A DNA stretch of 64,000 nt from NCBI GenBank assembly GCA_001574975.1, contig KQ965798.1, positions 123,397 to 187,396 of the forward strand. The letters run 5' to 3'. The notes below the pieces were generated by a model. The model was not told where the DNA came from. It saw only the letters and a list, made by a program, of their open reading frames with translations, and did not search any database. Made by a program: the position numbers and the translations under genes. The stretch is from Gonapodya prolifera JEL478. Its lineage: Eukaryota > Monoblepharomycota > Monoblepharidomycetes > Monoblepharidales > Gonapodyaceae. Below, one piece after another: positions 46,307 to 56,693 of the stretch (positions are counted from its first letter, which is position 1; each line of letters starts with the position of its first letter).

Positions 46307-47868
46307 TCAACGTTCCCACGGTTTCTTCCTCGCCTGTATCTTGGCCTCGGAGGGGGCGGATTCAGCGAGGGTATCTGGTATTGTCTTTATTCCTGGTTTG
46401 GTTAATGCAGAGAAGGGGCGGCCATGAGCTTCAGCATTGGCCTATGGAGATTGGATTGATGGAATTTTGACGTACCTGGAATTGGTTTCCCATCGGCAAG
46501 CATCTGCACCAAGTCTTGGAATGATTTCGGGTACCGTGGGCCATCACCTTCTGCCCCTTCGCCACTAGAGTCTTCGGGAGCGGGAGAGTCGTCGTTCGCT
46601 GGAGGTGGAGGCGGGCCCCAAAGATCAGACGACGTGAGAGGAGCAGGAGTAGGTGCGATGAATGGCTGTGGTTGGTGAGAAGGATCGGGTTGTGATTCTT
46701 GTTGCTTGGGTTCGCCAGCGTCTTTCCAGCGTCGGTAAGCTGCCAAGTCCAGTGGGCGGACAAACCTTCCAGTCCGGGGAGATTCAAAGATCAGGCATAG
46801 AGGGAGAGCAAGGGCAAGTGCAAGAGCACCCAACCACACATGAGGGAATGTCGGTCGAGGGGGTATCAGCAGGTTCCTCAATCGTTGCAACTTGAACTCA
46901 ATACACGCTCCCTCTGCGAACAATCATCCGCCTCTGTCAGCGCATCGCGCCTAGGCCTCGGGTTCGCAACTCCAGCCTCTGGCCTCCGTTGCTCGACCTT
47001 CCACTCGATACACTTTCCGCGAAGGACATTCGCCTCGGTCAGCGCTTCGCGCTTATGCCTAGATATACACTCCGCTCTACGTGGTGAATTCGCCTCCGGC
47101 GGACTCTTCGGTCAGCGCTTCGCTTCATGCTTAGACCTCGAAAATGCGTCGTCCCCCCCAATGACACTCACCGATTAAAGTACCATGCTTTCGCCGCAAG
47201 CTCCTTCTCTCTCTTCGACTCTTTGTCGGCGTCTTTCAACCGCTCGAGCACCGCGCGCGCACCGCTCTGAAACGCCTCGTCGGTGTCGAAGTTGTAGGAG
47301 TCGAAGGCGGTGAACGCAGTGTACGAGGACGCGGAGGAAGCAGAGGGATCGGGAGGGGGGGTGTCAACGAGAAGAGCGCCGTCGCGTTTTGCGGCAAGCC
47401 ATGACTGGTACCGGGCGAGCGGGATTTGGTGCGAGAATCGCCTGGAGGTACGACGTCCAGGTGTGCGACTCATGCCGGCAGGATTGGATCTATCAGGCGT
47501 GTCACTCACTTTCCGAAATAGAATAGTTTCGATCCCATGATTTCCGCTTGAATCAATTTGTTGAGCTCGGGTGGAAGCGACGCATCCTTGTTCGTGTCGG
47601 CACTTCCTACAATCTCGGTGTCCGGGCGACTCTGCACCTCCGGGACAGGATCCTCCTTCGAAGATTCGGTGCCTGGGAGGGACTCGTCTTGCTGACTAGG
47701 TTCGCCGGAATGGTGTGCCGTTGTCGCTCTCCCATCCTCCCACTGCTTCCTCGCCCTCGCCACCACCGCCCCGAGTCCAGAAGAGAATACCGGATCGCCA
47801 TCGAAATCGTACGTCGTAAACTTGGAGAAGATTTTGTGTTCACTTGCCGTGAAAGTGGTGGATTGCAT
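46307..47868 (-). CDS. PEX39-type peroxisomal import factor with two N-terminal repeat modules
   Basis: 334 aa from exons 47868-47510, 47441-47172, 46765-46476 and 46392-46307, all in frame. The C-terminus has the signature of PEX39 (yeast Yjr012c, human C6orf226): YPKSFQDLVQMLADGKPIPG, IKTIPDTLAESAPSEA and the closing KKPWER with the K/R-P-W-E motif. PEX39 assists PTS2-dependent import into peroxisomes. The N-terminal two thirds hold two copies of a roughly 90-residue module: YDFDGDPVFSSGLGAVVARA ... KLFYFGKRFSHQIPLARYQS, then YNFDTDEAFQSGARAVLERL ... KAWYFNRFVRPLDLAAYRRW. A Pro-rich linker joins them to the PEX39 motif. Intron 2 (46766-47171) is 406 bp and carries GC-rich repeat units. Confidence 0.8.
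46900..47150 (-). repeat. GC-rich repeat units inside the PEX39-type gene's intron
   Basis: Imperfect repeats around ATTCGCCTC and GGTCAGCGCTTCGC: units begin near 46925, 47030 and 47088. Positions 46948-46967 are the reverse complement, with one mismatch, of the 20-mer shared by both TOM22 introns. The enclosing intron is 406 bp. Confidence 0.65.
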
Positions 47869-47960
47869 TGCGAGTTGAGCCGTGTCGGTTCAATTTTTGG
47901 TTTTACAACCCTAGACGTGGACACTAGCGCATTTTGCCCGCCAATCATTTACTCCAGGAA
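47869..47960. promoter_or_regulatory. 92-bp divergent promoter, PEX39-type gene / TOM22
   Basis: Only 92 bp separate the two start codons, so both transcripts must start within or upstream of this short shared segment. It links a peroxisomal and a mitochondrial protein-import gene. No TATA box seen. Confidence 0.6.
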
Positions 47961-49007
47961 ATGGTCAACCTCACAGAACTCTCGCAGGCTGAGATCGAGG
48001 CGGAGGGAAAGGCTGTGGCGAAGGCGAACGCGGGGGAGGAAGACGATGCTGACTATGAAACCGACGAGGAGATCGATGACGATGACGATGTGAAAAACGA
48101 GGTGGGTTGAAGTACTTGCTGGATGCGTGCCCGTTTTGCTTCGGCCCTCAGTTGCCTGGAGAGTCACGACGATTCATCGGGTTGGTGTGAGGGACTCTTT
48201 CGCGAAGCGAACCCGAGGCCTAAGCGCCGCAATTTGGAGTTCCGCGCCAAGAAGGAAGAGGGCCGTGCAGTTGGTTCCGGCCTCTGTACTTGGATCACGG
48301 CACTGAGCGTTGCGTTGCGCCCACATCCGTACCTCACTAATCGCCCATCTGTCCTGTCACACCAGTCCATCTCCGCCCGCCTCCTCGCCCTCCTCGACAT
48401 CGTACCCCCCACAACACGCGCATCCGTCTCCACCGCCGTATCCACAACATCTTCCTATGCGTGGTGGTCCGCCTCGATGGCCGGTAAAGCCGCATGGGTC
48501 GTCGCCACCGCTGGCGTCATGCTCCTGCTTCCTGTCATCCTCGAGGTGGAGAAGGAACAGGCGGCTCTGTCGCAGGGTGGTGGGGGTGCGCCGGGGGGGG
48601 TGAGTCAGCAGCAGCTGACTAGTGCCGCACAGCAGGTGGGTGGTCGAGCGACGGAGGCCGGCGAGCGGAGCACAGCAAGTCCTTCGAGGCCTGGGCGCGA
48701 TAGCGCCGACAGAGACTGTCTGCCGGAGGCGAATACACCACGGAACGGAATGTTCCTCGCGGAGCGAACCCGAGGCCTAAGCGTGAAGCGCCGAACGAGG
48801 CGGATTACATGGCGGGTCCGGGGGTGTGGTGTGCTGGTAGCCTGGTCTATGACTGACATGTTCATGTTCCGCTTCTTTCCGTTTCCAATACCACAATCGC
48901 GCAACTTCGCTTCTTTACACCCGATGCATCCATCGGTCATCATGAAATGTAACGTAATACCCACCGTACCATCACTCCAGATGGTAAACCCTGGCGTCGC
49001 AGCGTGA
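47961..49007 (+). CDS. TOM22: Mitochondrial import receptor subunit TOM22
   Basis: Central receptor and organiser of the TOM complex. Exons 47961-48101, 48366-48635 and 48981-49007 give 145 aa in frame. The N-terminal cytosolic domain is acidic (EEDDADYETDEEIDDDDD). The conserved segment ARLLALLDIVPPTTRASVST leads into SMAGKAAWVVATAGVMLLLP, the single TM with the family's Pro. The intermembrane tail is Gln/Gly-rich and ends MVNPGVAA in a tiny last exon. Introns 1 (264 bp) and 2 (345 bp) are long for this locus, and each contains the 20-mer GCGAACCCGAGGCCTAAGCG. Confidence 0.9.
48207..48226 (+). repeat. Shared intronic 20-mer, copy in TOM22 intron 1
   Basis: Identical to 48764-48783 in intron 2 of the same gene; the reverse complement with one mismatch is at 46948-46967. 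Confidence 0.9.
48640..48850 (+). repeat. GC-rich repeat block in TOM22 intron 2
   Basis: Holds the 20-mer at 48764-48783 and, at about 48690-48740, GGCGCGATAGCGCCGAC followed by CCGGAGGCGAATACACC. Both pieces recur in reverse in the USP39 intron near 24635-24680, in the same relative order. Confidence 0.75.
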
Positions 49008-49231
49008 CCGTAAGGAAGCACGTCGTTTCCGAGACCCGAGTGGAGTGGACATTTAGATTGACAGTTAATGAAAGTGTCGCATATTATGTAAAGGCACGAG
49101 TAAATACGGATTTCGCCATTTTGCATCCTATCTGAGATCCCATCCTCTCACTGGATATGGATACTCGTGCTTGGATAATGAAAATCGCCGGGCTGGGCTT
49201 GGTGAACCGACGTGGAATCACTTCGCCGATC

Positions 49232-51424
49232 ATGTGGATACCTTTCCCGACCAACGGAACGAGCAGTGCGACGAGTGGGAAAATGACATCACAAGGTATC
49301 GCGACCATCAACCCTTCCGCTCCAATTCCAGATAACGTTTGGATGCAGCGATATCGCTGCGGCCCGCTGTGCTTGGTCACTCTGGCGGGTTTCCTCATTT
49401 ACTCAATCCGTGGGTTGAGTTTATACTCCGTCCACAGGAATCGCTCAATGTAACTTACACTGTCATTTACCTCAGCTACCTTCATCGTGTTTCTACTCTG
49501 CCGCAATCAATGTACGGACCGTAAGCAGAACATACACACTGCGGTCTGCTGACGGTCACCATGTTTCTAGACTCTATCCAGAAGCGATCGTTTTGGCTGG
49601 TTGTGATACAAAGTCTCGCCAACATCGCCTCCATTCTGACAATGTTCTCGGGTGAAGTGGTGTGTGAAAGAAGTCTTCGCTTGTGCATATCCACAAAACC
49701 CACGGAAATTATACCCAGGCAATGCTTCCATGCCCAGATCTACCATTTTTCATCGCCTTGAACCTTGGTACGTGATCTCGCGCGATTGAAAGGGGGGGTT
49801 GGGGGTTTGGTTGTAGGCACACTTTTCTCACCACACTGAAAAGCCCTCGGAATTCTCATCTACAGCTTCATCATGCGCGCGATTCTCGTGTACTCGCGTG
49901 TGAAAACCCACCGCGCCTTGCTGGACGACTTTAAGGCCCACAGCCAACAATCACGGGTCTTCGCCCAACCACGCACAGTGAAGCAACCAAGTCACCGCAG
50001 TCTTCACAAATTGGTATGCAGATCGTGTGATGACTACTCGACTACCTGAAAATGATGAATGATGTCGTCTCATCGTGAAATGGCGCTAGGACACCATCAC
50101 TGAAGTGACGCTCATCAAGACCACTGGACTGGCCGTGGTGGTCCTCCTCATTCCCATCCTAGGTCTGTTCTTTACCATTGGTGATGCAAGTTGCCCCCCA
50201 AACGATGCTTTTGGGCCAGACTGGATGATTGTGGAGGTTGTCGTGATTTCGTTCTTGCTTCTGGGACCTACACTTGCGTGGGGGCTCAAAGACGCTCGAG
50301 GCAAGTGCACATGCGTCTATAGATTCTCATCAAGTCATTTGGGACGCCCAGTACAGATGGTCACAGCATCCGCAAAGACCTAATTGTATCCTCCATCACC
50401 GGGCTTCCTTGCGCCGCTGCATTCATGACGTGGTACGCTATTGACGTTGAGACTGTGGAGCCCTGTTTTGTCCTTTTGGAACCCCTTCATGTTTCCCTAG
50501 TTGTGGGCATACACCATTCACACAACAGCTGTGGTGACTCCCCTGGTTGCGGTCGTTCGTGAGCATATAAGCAAAATGAGAAAGTCCAGAAGCTCCCTTG
50601 CATTTGACGAAGGAAGTTTCTATCAACTTGTCGCGAACGGTGGTAAAATGTGGATCGAGTTTAGAGAGTTCGCGGCGAAGGATTTCTGTGGTAAGTGCAT
50701 CCCTGTTGTGAGCGTGACTTGCATTTCACTCCTTGTTATCATCTTGGCTTAGTGGAAAATGTGGTATGTGTGGAAAAGTGCTCGTTCTCCATACGATCGA
50801 TCACAACTGTCACATTCATTCGAATCAGCTCTTCGTTGAAGATTTGCGCTCCCTCCAAGAAGAAACGATGGCCAGCATGAAGAGTGGAGGATTCAGCGCA
50901 GAGACTCTTCTAAAGAAAAGCACCTATGATGGAGCCCAAAAGGCTCGACCATTCTGGGTGGAACTCCTCGGGAGTTCAGCGGGTTCCACGCCTATTCCAC
51001 AAGACGCTCGGCGCAGGTGGAAGCATCTGGCGACTTTGTACTTGGAAGACGATTCACCGTCGCAACTGAATCTGCCGAGCACTGTTGTTGCTGAGTTCCG
51101 TGAGAAGGTAAGATTGGAGTTGTGGATCTGTTCTTTGGATCACATCTGAGAGGAGAACATACTTTTAGATGAAGCAAGACAAGATCACCCTCGATATATA
51201 TGACCCAATTCTCAAGGAGGTTTTTTCGTACGTTGACGCGCTCGAATTGCTCGTTTCTGGCTCTGAGATGCATCCCAAATTTGAAAAGGATGCTTTATTT
51301 GAACACGTACCACAGTGAGTTCAAACGTCATGCGCTTCTTGCAGCAAAGAACGAATTGGTCTTTGCAACAGAATTTGTCCAGTCAAAAAACATTGAGAAG
51401 AAGAAGAATCTTCCACGAACCTGA
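49232..51424 (+). CDS. 7TM-RGS protein, copy 2 (looks whole)
   Basis: Predicted seven-TM protein with a cytoplasmic RGS domain that would speed GTP hydrolysis by a G alpha. TM1 follows RYRCGPLCLVTLAGFLIYSI; later helices include TFIVFLLCRNQCTD, RSFWLVVIQSLANIASILTM, ALGILIYSFIMRAILVYSRV and GLAVVVLLIPILGLFFTIGD with the conserved IGDxSCPP loop. The RGS part reads LFVEDLRSLQEETMASM, KARPFWVELLGSSAG, RRWKHLATLYLEDDSPSQLN and KITLDIYDPILKEVF, then HPKFEKDALFEHVP. The end is EFVQSKNIEKKKNLPRT, stop 51422-51424. Start ATG 49232 is favoured; ATG 49157 upstream is possible. Exon edges are approximate. Confidence 0.75.
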
Positions 51425-52129
51425 GGTTTATCCTTTCCGTCATTATTGCGACATTGTATTTCTCGGTGAAGTATTTTCGGTTGTGTGTATCCATTGATTT
51501 GCACGGGAGCTTGGTCGGTGACAATGATATTATTTATATGACATAAGTACTGAGATGACTAAAGCTTGAAACTGAAAAGCTGCGACCTATAATACAATTG
51601 CTCCTATCCAAAACGAGTCAGTGTGTCTCCTCGTAGGTTTGCGAGTGGTGGTGTCGTGGTCTGCTGGGAGTGTGTACTGTGACTTGGTATCGAAATGCCC
51701 ACTCTGGATGCGGTGCCATAACAAAAAGGAGATAACTGCATCGTGGGATGTGTGCCCAAAACCAAAAAGGAGGCAAAGTTGTCCAATAGCGAAAGAATAT
51801 GTTTCAGTCTTGTTGATTGACAGGTGACCGAATTGGACGCGACAATTAGTGGTGAAATGCTGACGTGTGTGTGTGTATGTTGACGAGAGGAGAAGTTGCG
51901 GTGCGCATCAGATTGAGAAAAAATGATTCCGTGCGAGTTCGTGGTGATAGGTGCGTTGTGTCAAGGGGAATCGTCACCCCCCCGAAAGGTTCTCCTCCAT
52001 TCCTTTGTGCTCTTCCAATCCACCATACCAGGCCCTTCCAACAAAGCCTACTTCCGTCTCTCCCATTTCGCTTTTCGCCATGCCCTGCCCCGAGCCCCGA
52101 GCTCCGAGCCCCCCCGTCCACCTCTCGCT
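51425..52129. other. Intergenic stretch, nothing recognised
   Basis: About 700 bp between 7TM-RGS copy 2 and the 268-aa gene. I see no convincing coding exon, RNA gene or repeat. Confidence 0.4.
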
Positions 52130-53018
52130 CTACTGGTCGCCCACCCCCCCCCACAGAGAGGGAGACCGCTCCTGGCCGCTGAAGTATCCCACATGCACGC
52201 CTGCTTTCACATCAGGTACATTGAAATGCGCGGCGAACGCCTCGGCGTAGTCGAACGCTTGTTTTGCAGGAGGGGCTTCTGGCGGATGGGCTCCGGCGGG
52301 GAGTTCCCACGCACCATCCCGCCCGGACCCCGAACCCCCAATGGGCGGGTGTGGCTGAATGTGTCGCGAAGACCGGCGGTGGTGCATGCGTTGCGGGATG
52401 TGAGATGGGTATGGGGATCCGTGGTGGGACCGAGCTGCCGATTGCACTTGGCGAGATTCCATGAGTGCGCGCTGGGCGAGGAGGGAGTGGGTGAGGAGGC
52501 TGCGGGTGGGAGAGGTGTTGGTGCAGTTGAAGCGGTGGGCTCACAAACGAGCAGAACGGGTACCGTGGCTTGAAGTCTCACCTGAACTCCCATCGCATCT
52601 CAATCACTTCTCGCGCCTCCTCGGGTGTCAGCTTTGTTGCAGGAACGCATTGACGGTCATAGTCATCTCCATGGTATGTAAACGCCACGAGCACGGTCTG
52701 GTTGAACGAAATAGACCGCGTGTTGTGCGCGGCCAGGTTTGATCGGCTGGAATGACGCTTCAAGATAGACCGCGGTCGTAGGTAAGCTTCAGACGACTCT
52801 GCTAAAGAACAGCCGATAGGCGTCGGAGGCGGCGTGGAGAGAGAGTAGCGCGGAGGAATGCAGGTAGGGGTCTGCGCGTCGTTTCGGTGTGCGGAACACT
52901 CTTCCGTTGGAGGGCTGGGAAGAGGAGCCATGGACGACGCGTGCTGCGCAGTGGCAGGAGTTGCTGGGCACAGAGAAGTTGGCGTGCAGTCAGGCATGAC
53001 CAGGGTAAGTGCGGCCAT
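52130..53018 (-). CDS. Uncharacterised 268-aa fungal protein with RSISFNQTVLVAF motif
   Basis: Two exons, 53018-52582 and 52499-52130, join in frame. The first 85 residues are Pro/Ser/Thr-rich. A compact motif block follows: LRPRSILKRHSS, RSISFNQTVLVAFTYHGDDY, DRQCVPATKLTPEEA and EVIEMRWEFSLLTHSLLAQR. The remainder is basic, His/Pro/Ser-rich and ends AFDYAEAFAAHFNVPDVKAG then VHVGYFSGQE. The SILKR and FNxTVxV pieces recall short linear motifs such as PP1-docking KVxF-type sites, but I do not recognise the family. Start ATG 53018 chosen as the first in frame. Confidence 0.5.
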
Positions 53019-54571
53019 GGTCGGGATTGTCGCGGAACCACACGACTTGCCGTTTTGGGACTGTGGAGAGGGGCGTGAAGGCTATCAACGTAAGAAATGA
53101 GAGAAGCGTCCAACAAGTCAAACAAGGGTATGCGTCTGACGGCATCACAAATGCAAGGTAAGGTAGGCAGCACCAGCGAGGCAACCTGGCGACGACAGGC
53201 GACGGTCGCGACTACCGCGCCTTTCGGACGCGGTGACACTATCATTTCGCAAGGATCTTCCTCGCCTCTTGACTCACGTACGTGTCCGTTCGTCTTCGAT
53301 TCCTCCGCGTTGCAACAAGTAGCGCAAAGAGGGGGAGCCGGTCGCTCTCGCCAGTACCGAGCCACGAGTCGTCGTCAAGCGCTCACCTTGCTTCGACTCT
53401 CTTCCTGACTCACTGGATGTTTCCCAGACGGTCTTTGAACGACGCGAGATTGCTCTGTAAAAATCCTGATGCGGTCCGACGGATATTGCGTCCCTGACAC
53501 CTAACACACCCTCTCACCCACCCTCGAACGCACTTCTCTTGATACGAAAATTTCAGGTCAGTAAATCTGTTGGAATTTCACGACATATTTTACTTTATTA
53601 TGGTATGTTGGAAGAGATGTCTCCCTCCCCAACAATTCCTAATGCGGCGATATTGATCACCAACATGTCGATAAAGAAATGTGATCATCACCAGTACGTA
53701 CCGATCTTATACTCCTAAGTGTTTAATTCTCTCTTCTCTATCCCTGAGCGCTGCATTCCAAGTTCGGGATACCAGTTGGGACGGACACCCACTCCACAGC
53801 CTCAATTACCGCAGGTTTGAAAAGCTCAGACCCACCTTGAGTCGAAGGGCTGGTCCGGCAAAAGGCACTGGCAGTCTCCATGCTTTCTTCCGAAGCGATT
53901 CATCCTGTTGCTGCCTGGTCACTCCATCGCCTTACTATGACGTCCACGATCATCACAATATTGTGGGTAGCGGAAGCGCCGAGTCTCTCATTCGTATAAC
54001 AGGCGCCGAGGCGTGTAATTGCGGAAGGAAGAGCTGGACGGCAGCTGGTGCCCTCTGGAGTGCGGCATCCAATCGTGCACTTCAGTTGATGTGACTGGAG
54101 AGAGATCTATCACTTCTTTTCGCCATCAATTTATTTAAATTATCAGGTGAAAAGAGCAAATAACTGGAATTGCACATTGATGATGCAAAATGCAAAAATA
54201 ATGGGAACAAATGTCCCGTACAGTCAAACCAAAGCACACGTCGACCGCGATGAAGAGGACGCCTTAGCAATGGAGATAAGTTTCTGCGAAGAAGGAGCTC
54301 GACTTTCGACAAATTCTGCGCGGGGGTTGAAGAATGCAAATCAAGTTTGGTTGGGGAACAATCGACCAAATGACTGATGGCATACTCAGGTAGGTGTTGT
54401 GGTATAGAATGCTTGAGTTTGGGGAGACGGTGAGCGTTTCTCAAAACGTACGCACGTGACGCTACTGCCTACTCACGAGCACACTTCTGCAAGGACCACA
54501 TCCAAAAAATCAAGAGTGATGACATCTTGCTTCATCTTCGCGGGGCTTAGAGCATATCTATCTCTTGTGCT
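53019..54571. other. Gene-poor stretch of about 1.55 kb
   Basis: Readings of up to about 190 residues exist on both strands, but all are Arg/Ser/Pro-rich shadows with no recognisable motif or splice pattern. No repeat noted. Confidence 0.4.
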
Positions 54572-56340
54572 TTAGCATCCCCACGACTCACCGCAATCTG
54601 AACCTACGTGGTGAGCTGATGCGCGAGGTTGAGCTGAAATCTGAAATGGCGCGTTCTGATCAATGTACTCCGCCGCAATCTTGCGCCACCGCTTGTGGAG
54701 TTCGGGCGGGATGAATGTTTTCGAGGCACTCTTGGGCAAGAGTCCCATCCAGAAGGGAGTTTCTTCTGGGCAGCACAATCGCTGGGCGGCGTGGCTTTGC
54801 GAGACCCCAACTGCGTAAAAGAGCCCGTCGACATCGAGGCACTATCGGTTGACGAGAATTGGGCGGCGGATTGTTCACGTAATCGCTGCGCAGATAGTCG
54901 CTGGAGAGACTGCATGTCCTCCACGAAGTTGACGTTCTCGACTGTTCCGAGGCTGTGTGACTACATTTGGACCGAAAACTTGAGGAAACGCGCGCACTCA
55001 CGGCAGAAGCCCTTTGCGGCAAATCCCTTGAACTCTCTCCACCGGTCGCCGCCCTCTGCAATCATGTTCCAGAAACTCGACTCGTTGGCGTCATGGCGCT
55101 GTTTCATCCGGGCGTGGTTCACCAAGTGATCTCGAAGGTACGAGAAGAGCGGCACCCCGATGGATGTTGTGTGCACGACCGTCGCACAGATCACGATGAA
55201 GATCATGGGTTCCACACTGACAGGACTTCGGCCCGACCAAGCATGCTCTCGATGCCGAGGGCGTACCAGAGCGCGAACAGTATGAATAGAATGAGCCCGA
55301 CGATGGATGAGATGAGAAGGTCCTTGCGGATGTTGTGACCATCTGCATAACGATTGGTGTTCAGCTTTTGGAGAAGGGGGGCGCAGAAAGGCGGTCTCAC
55401 CATGGGCGTCTCTGAGTCCGTACGCAATTGCGAGTCCGATCACAATGAAGTCACACATGAGGAACTTGACAAGGTTCCAATTTGCACCAAAGGGTTCCCG
55501 CGGGAAGCAGCTCGAGTCACCGATTGTGAAGTGGATACACAGCGTTGGGATCAACAGGATCACGAGAGGGGGGAGAACAAGCTTGAGCATCGTCTTTTCG
55601 GTGAAAAATTGTCTGGTGCGCGGGTGGGTTCAACAAGGGTTTGGGGACCGGAACGTCGCCGCAAAACCACCATTTTGAACCTGGTATAGTCACCTACCGA
55701 CGTCGGAGACAGAGATTCAGAAGGTGGGGCGGGATTATCGAGTCGCTTCAAGAGTTTCAGATTGAGTCGGAGTCTGGCATAAAGGAACACAGCACGTATT
55801 GCGAGGCAGTGGAGTATGAGACCCAACGCTGCAGAGTACCTTCCTTTAGCATCTCCGCTCAATGACAGAAGTACATTTTACTCGCGCATGTTCGTGGTGA
55901 GAGAAATTACGAAATTGGTACAAGGCAGGTCGACCTTTTGCGTACGAGTCAACAACCAAACGCAAAACGTGCGTGCCAAGGCACTCACCGACTCGTGGAT
56001 AATCATGGAAACTACGAGAACAGTACTCACAAGCGATTGAATCAAGACGATGGAAAACGAACGGAGCTTGACAACATCTGTGGTTATCCGGATCGGTCAA
56101 GTAAGGTTTCCGCGGGATGTTGATATGGCCGTTCCCACATTTATCTCTGAGATGCATGAAAGCGATCAGAGTTGCTCCGAGGCGTGAAGCATCAGCCGAC
56201 CGAATGGGCATTGCCACTGACACAAAGGTGCTCACGAATGCAATACACCATGTAGGTTCCGAAGCTCACGAGGCACAGTGGTCCGCAAAGACACGATTGT
56301 GGTTGGACGGAATCAGGGATGGGATGCTTGTCCATGAGCG
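54572..56340 (-). pseudogene. 7TM-RGS protein, copy 3 (disrupted in its RGS half)
   Basis: Inverted third paralogue. The membrane half reads well: CLCGPLCLVSFGTYMVYCIR (about 56235-56295), LKLVLPPLVILLIPTLCIHF with TIGDSSCFPREPFGANW (about 55500-55590), DLLISSIVGLILFILFALWY, and FIVICATVVHTTSIGVPLFS. The linker FWNMIAEGGDRWREFKGFAA is kept. The RGS half is split: FVEDMQSLQRLSAQRL is in one frame, TPFWMGLLPKSASKTFIPPE with LHKRWRKIAAEYID in a second, and FQLNLAHQLTT in a third, with no intron of usable size between them; the domain then stops. It is best read as a decaying gene. Confidence 0.65.
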
Positions 56341-56693
56341 GCAATGCTCCCTTTCATGGAGACTTGTGTAGAACAAACAACAGGCGTCTCGGGGATCGGC
56401 GAAGAGGTCTGTCAAGGAGCGGGAGCTACCTACGCACAGTTAGTGTTTCGTGTCAGCGATTCGAACAATGATACGCGTGTGTTTCCGCCCGGACACCGAG
56501 TGACTCACGACAAAATCTCTTTGTGATTTGGAGCAGCAGATGGTGCGATTAGAGCCGGTGGCCGTCAGACATCCTCGAAAAGCACCGAGGGAAACCCTAG
56601 TATCTTGACGCAATGTATTGAGCGTACGACGGGGGGATTATTCATTTCCTCGCACACTGAGCAAGGTTTGCTGTGGACGCCGATTCTCCTCAC

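Noticed and set aside
46770-46923. TM-like reading (ALALALALPLCLIF) as an exon of the PEX39-type protein
   Set aside because: Its frame cannot join the preceding exon; using acceptor 46766 instead gives in-phase KAWYFNRFVRPLDLAAY, which matches module 1, so this stretch is intron.
52802-53365. 187-residue minus-strand reading rich in Arg, Pro and Leu
   Set aside because: Overlaps the better-supported 268-aa gene in another frame and has no recognisable feature.
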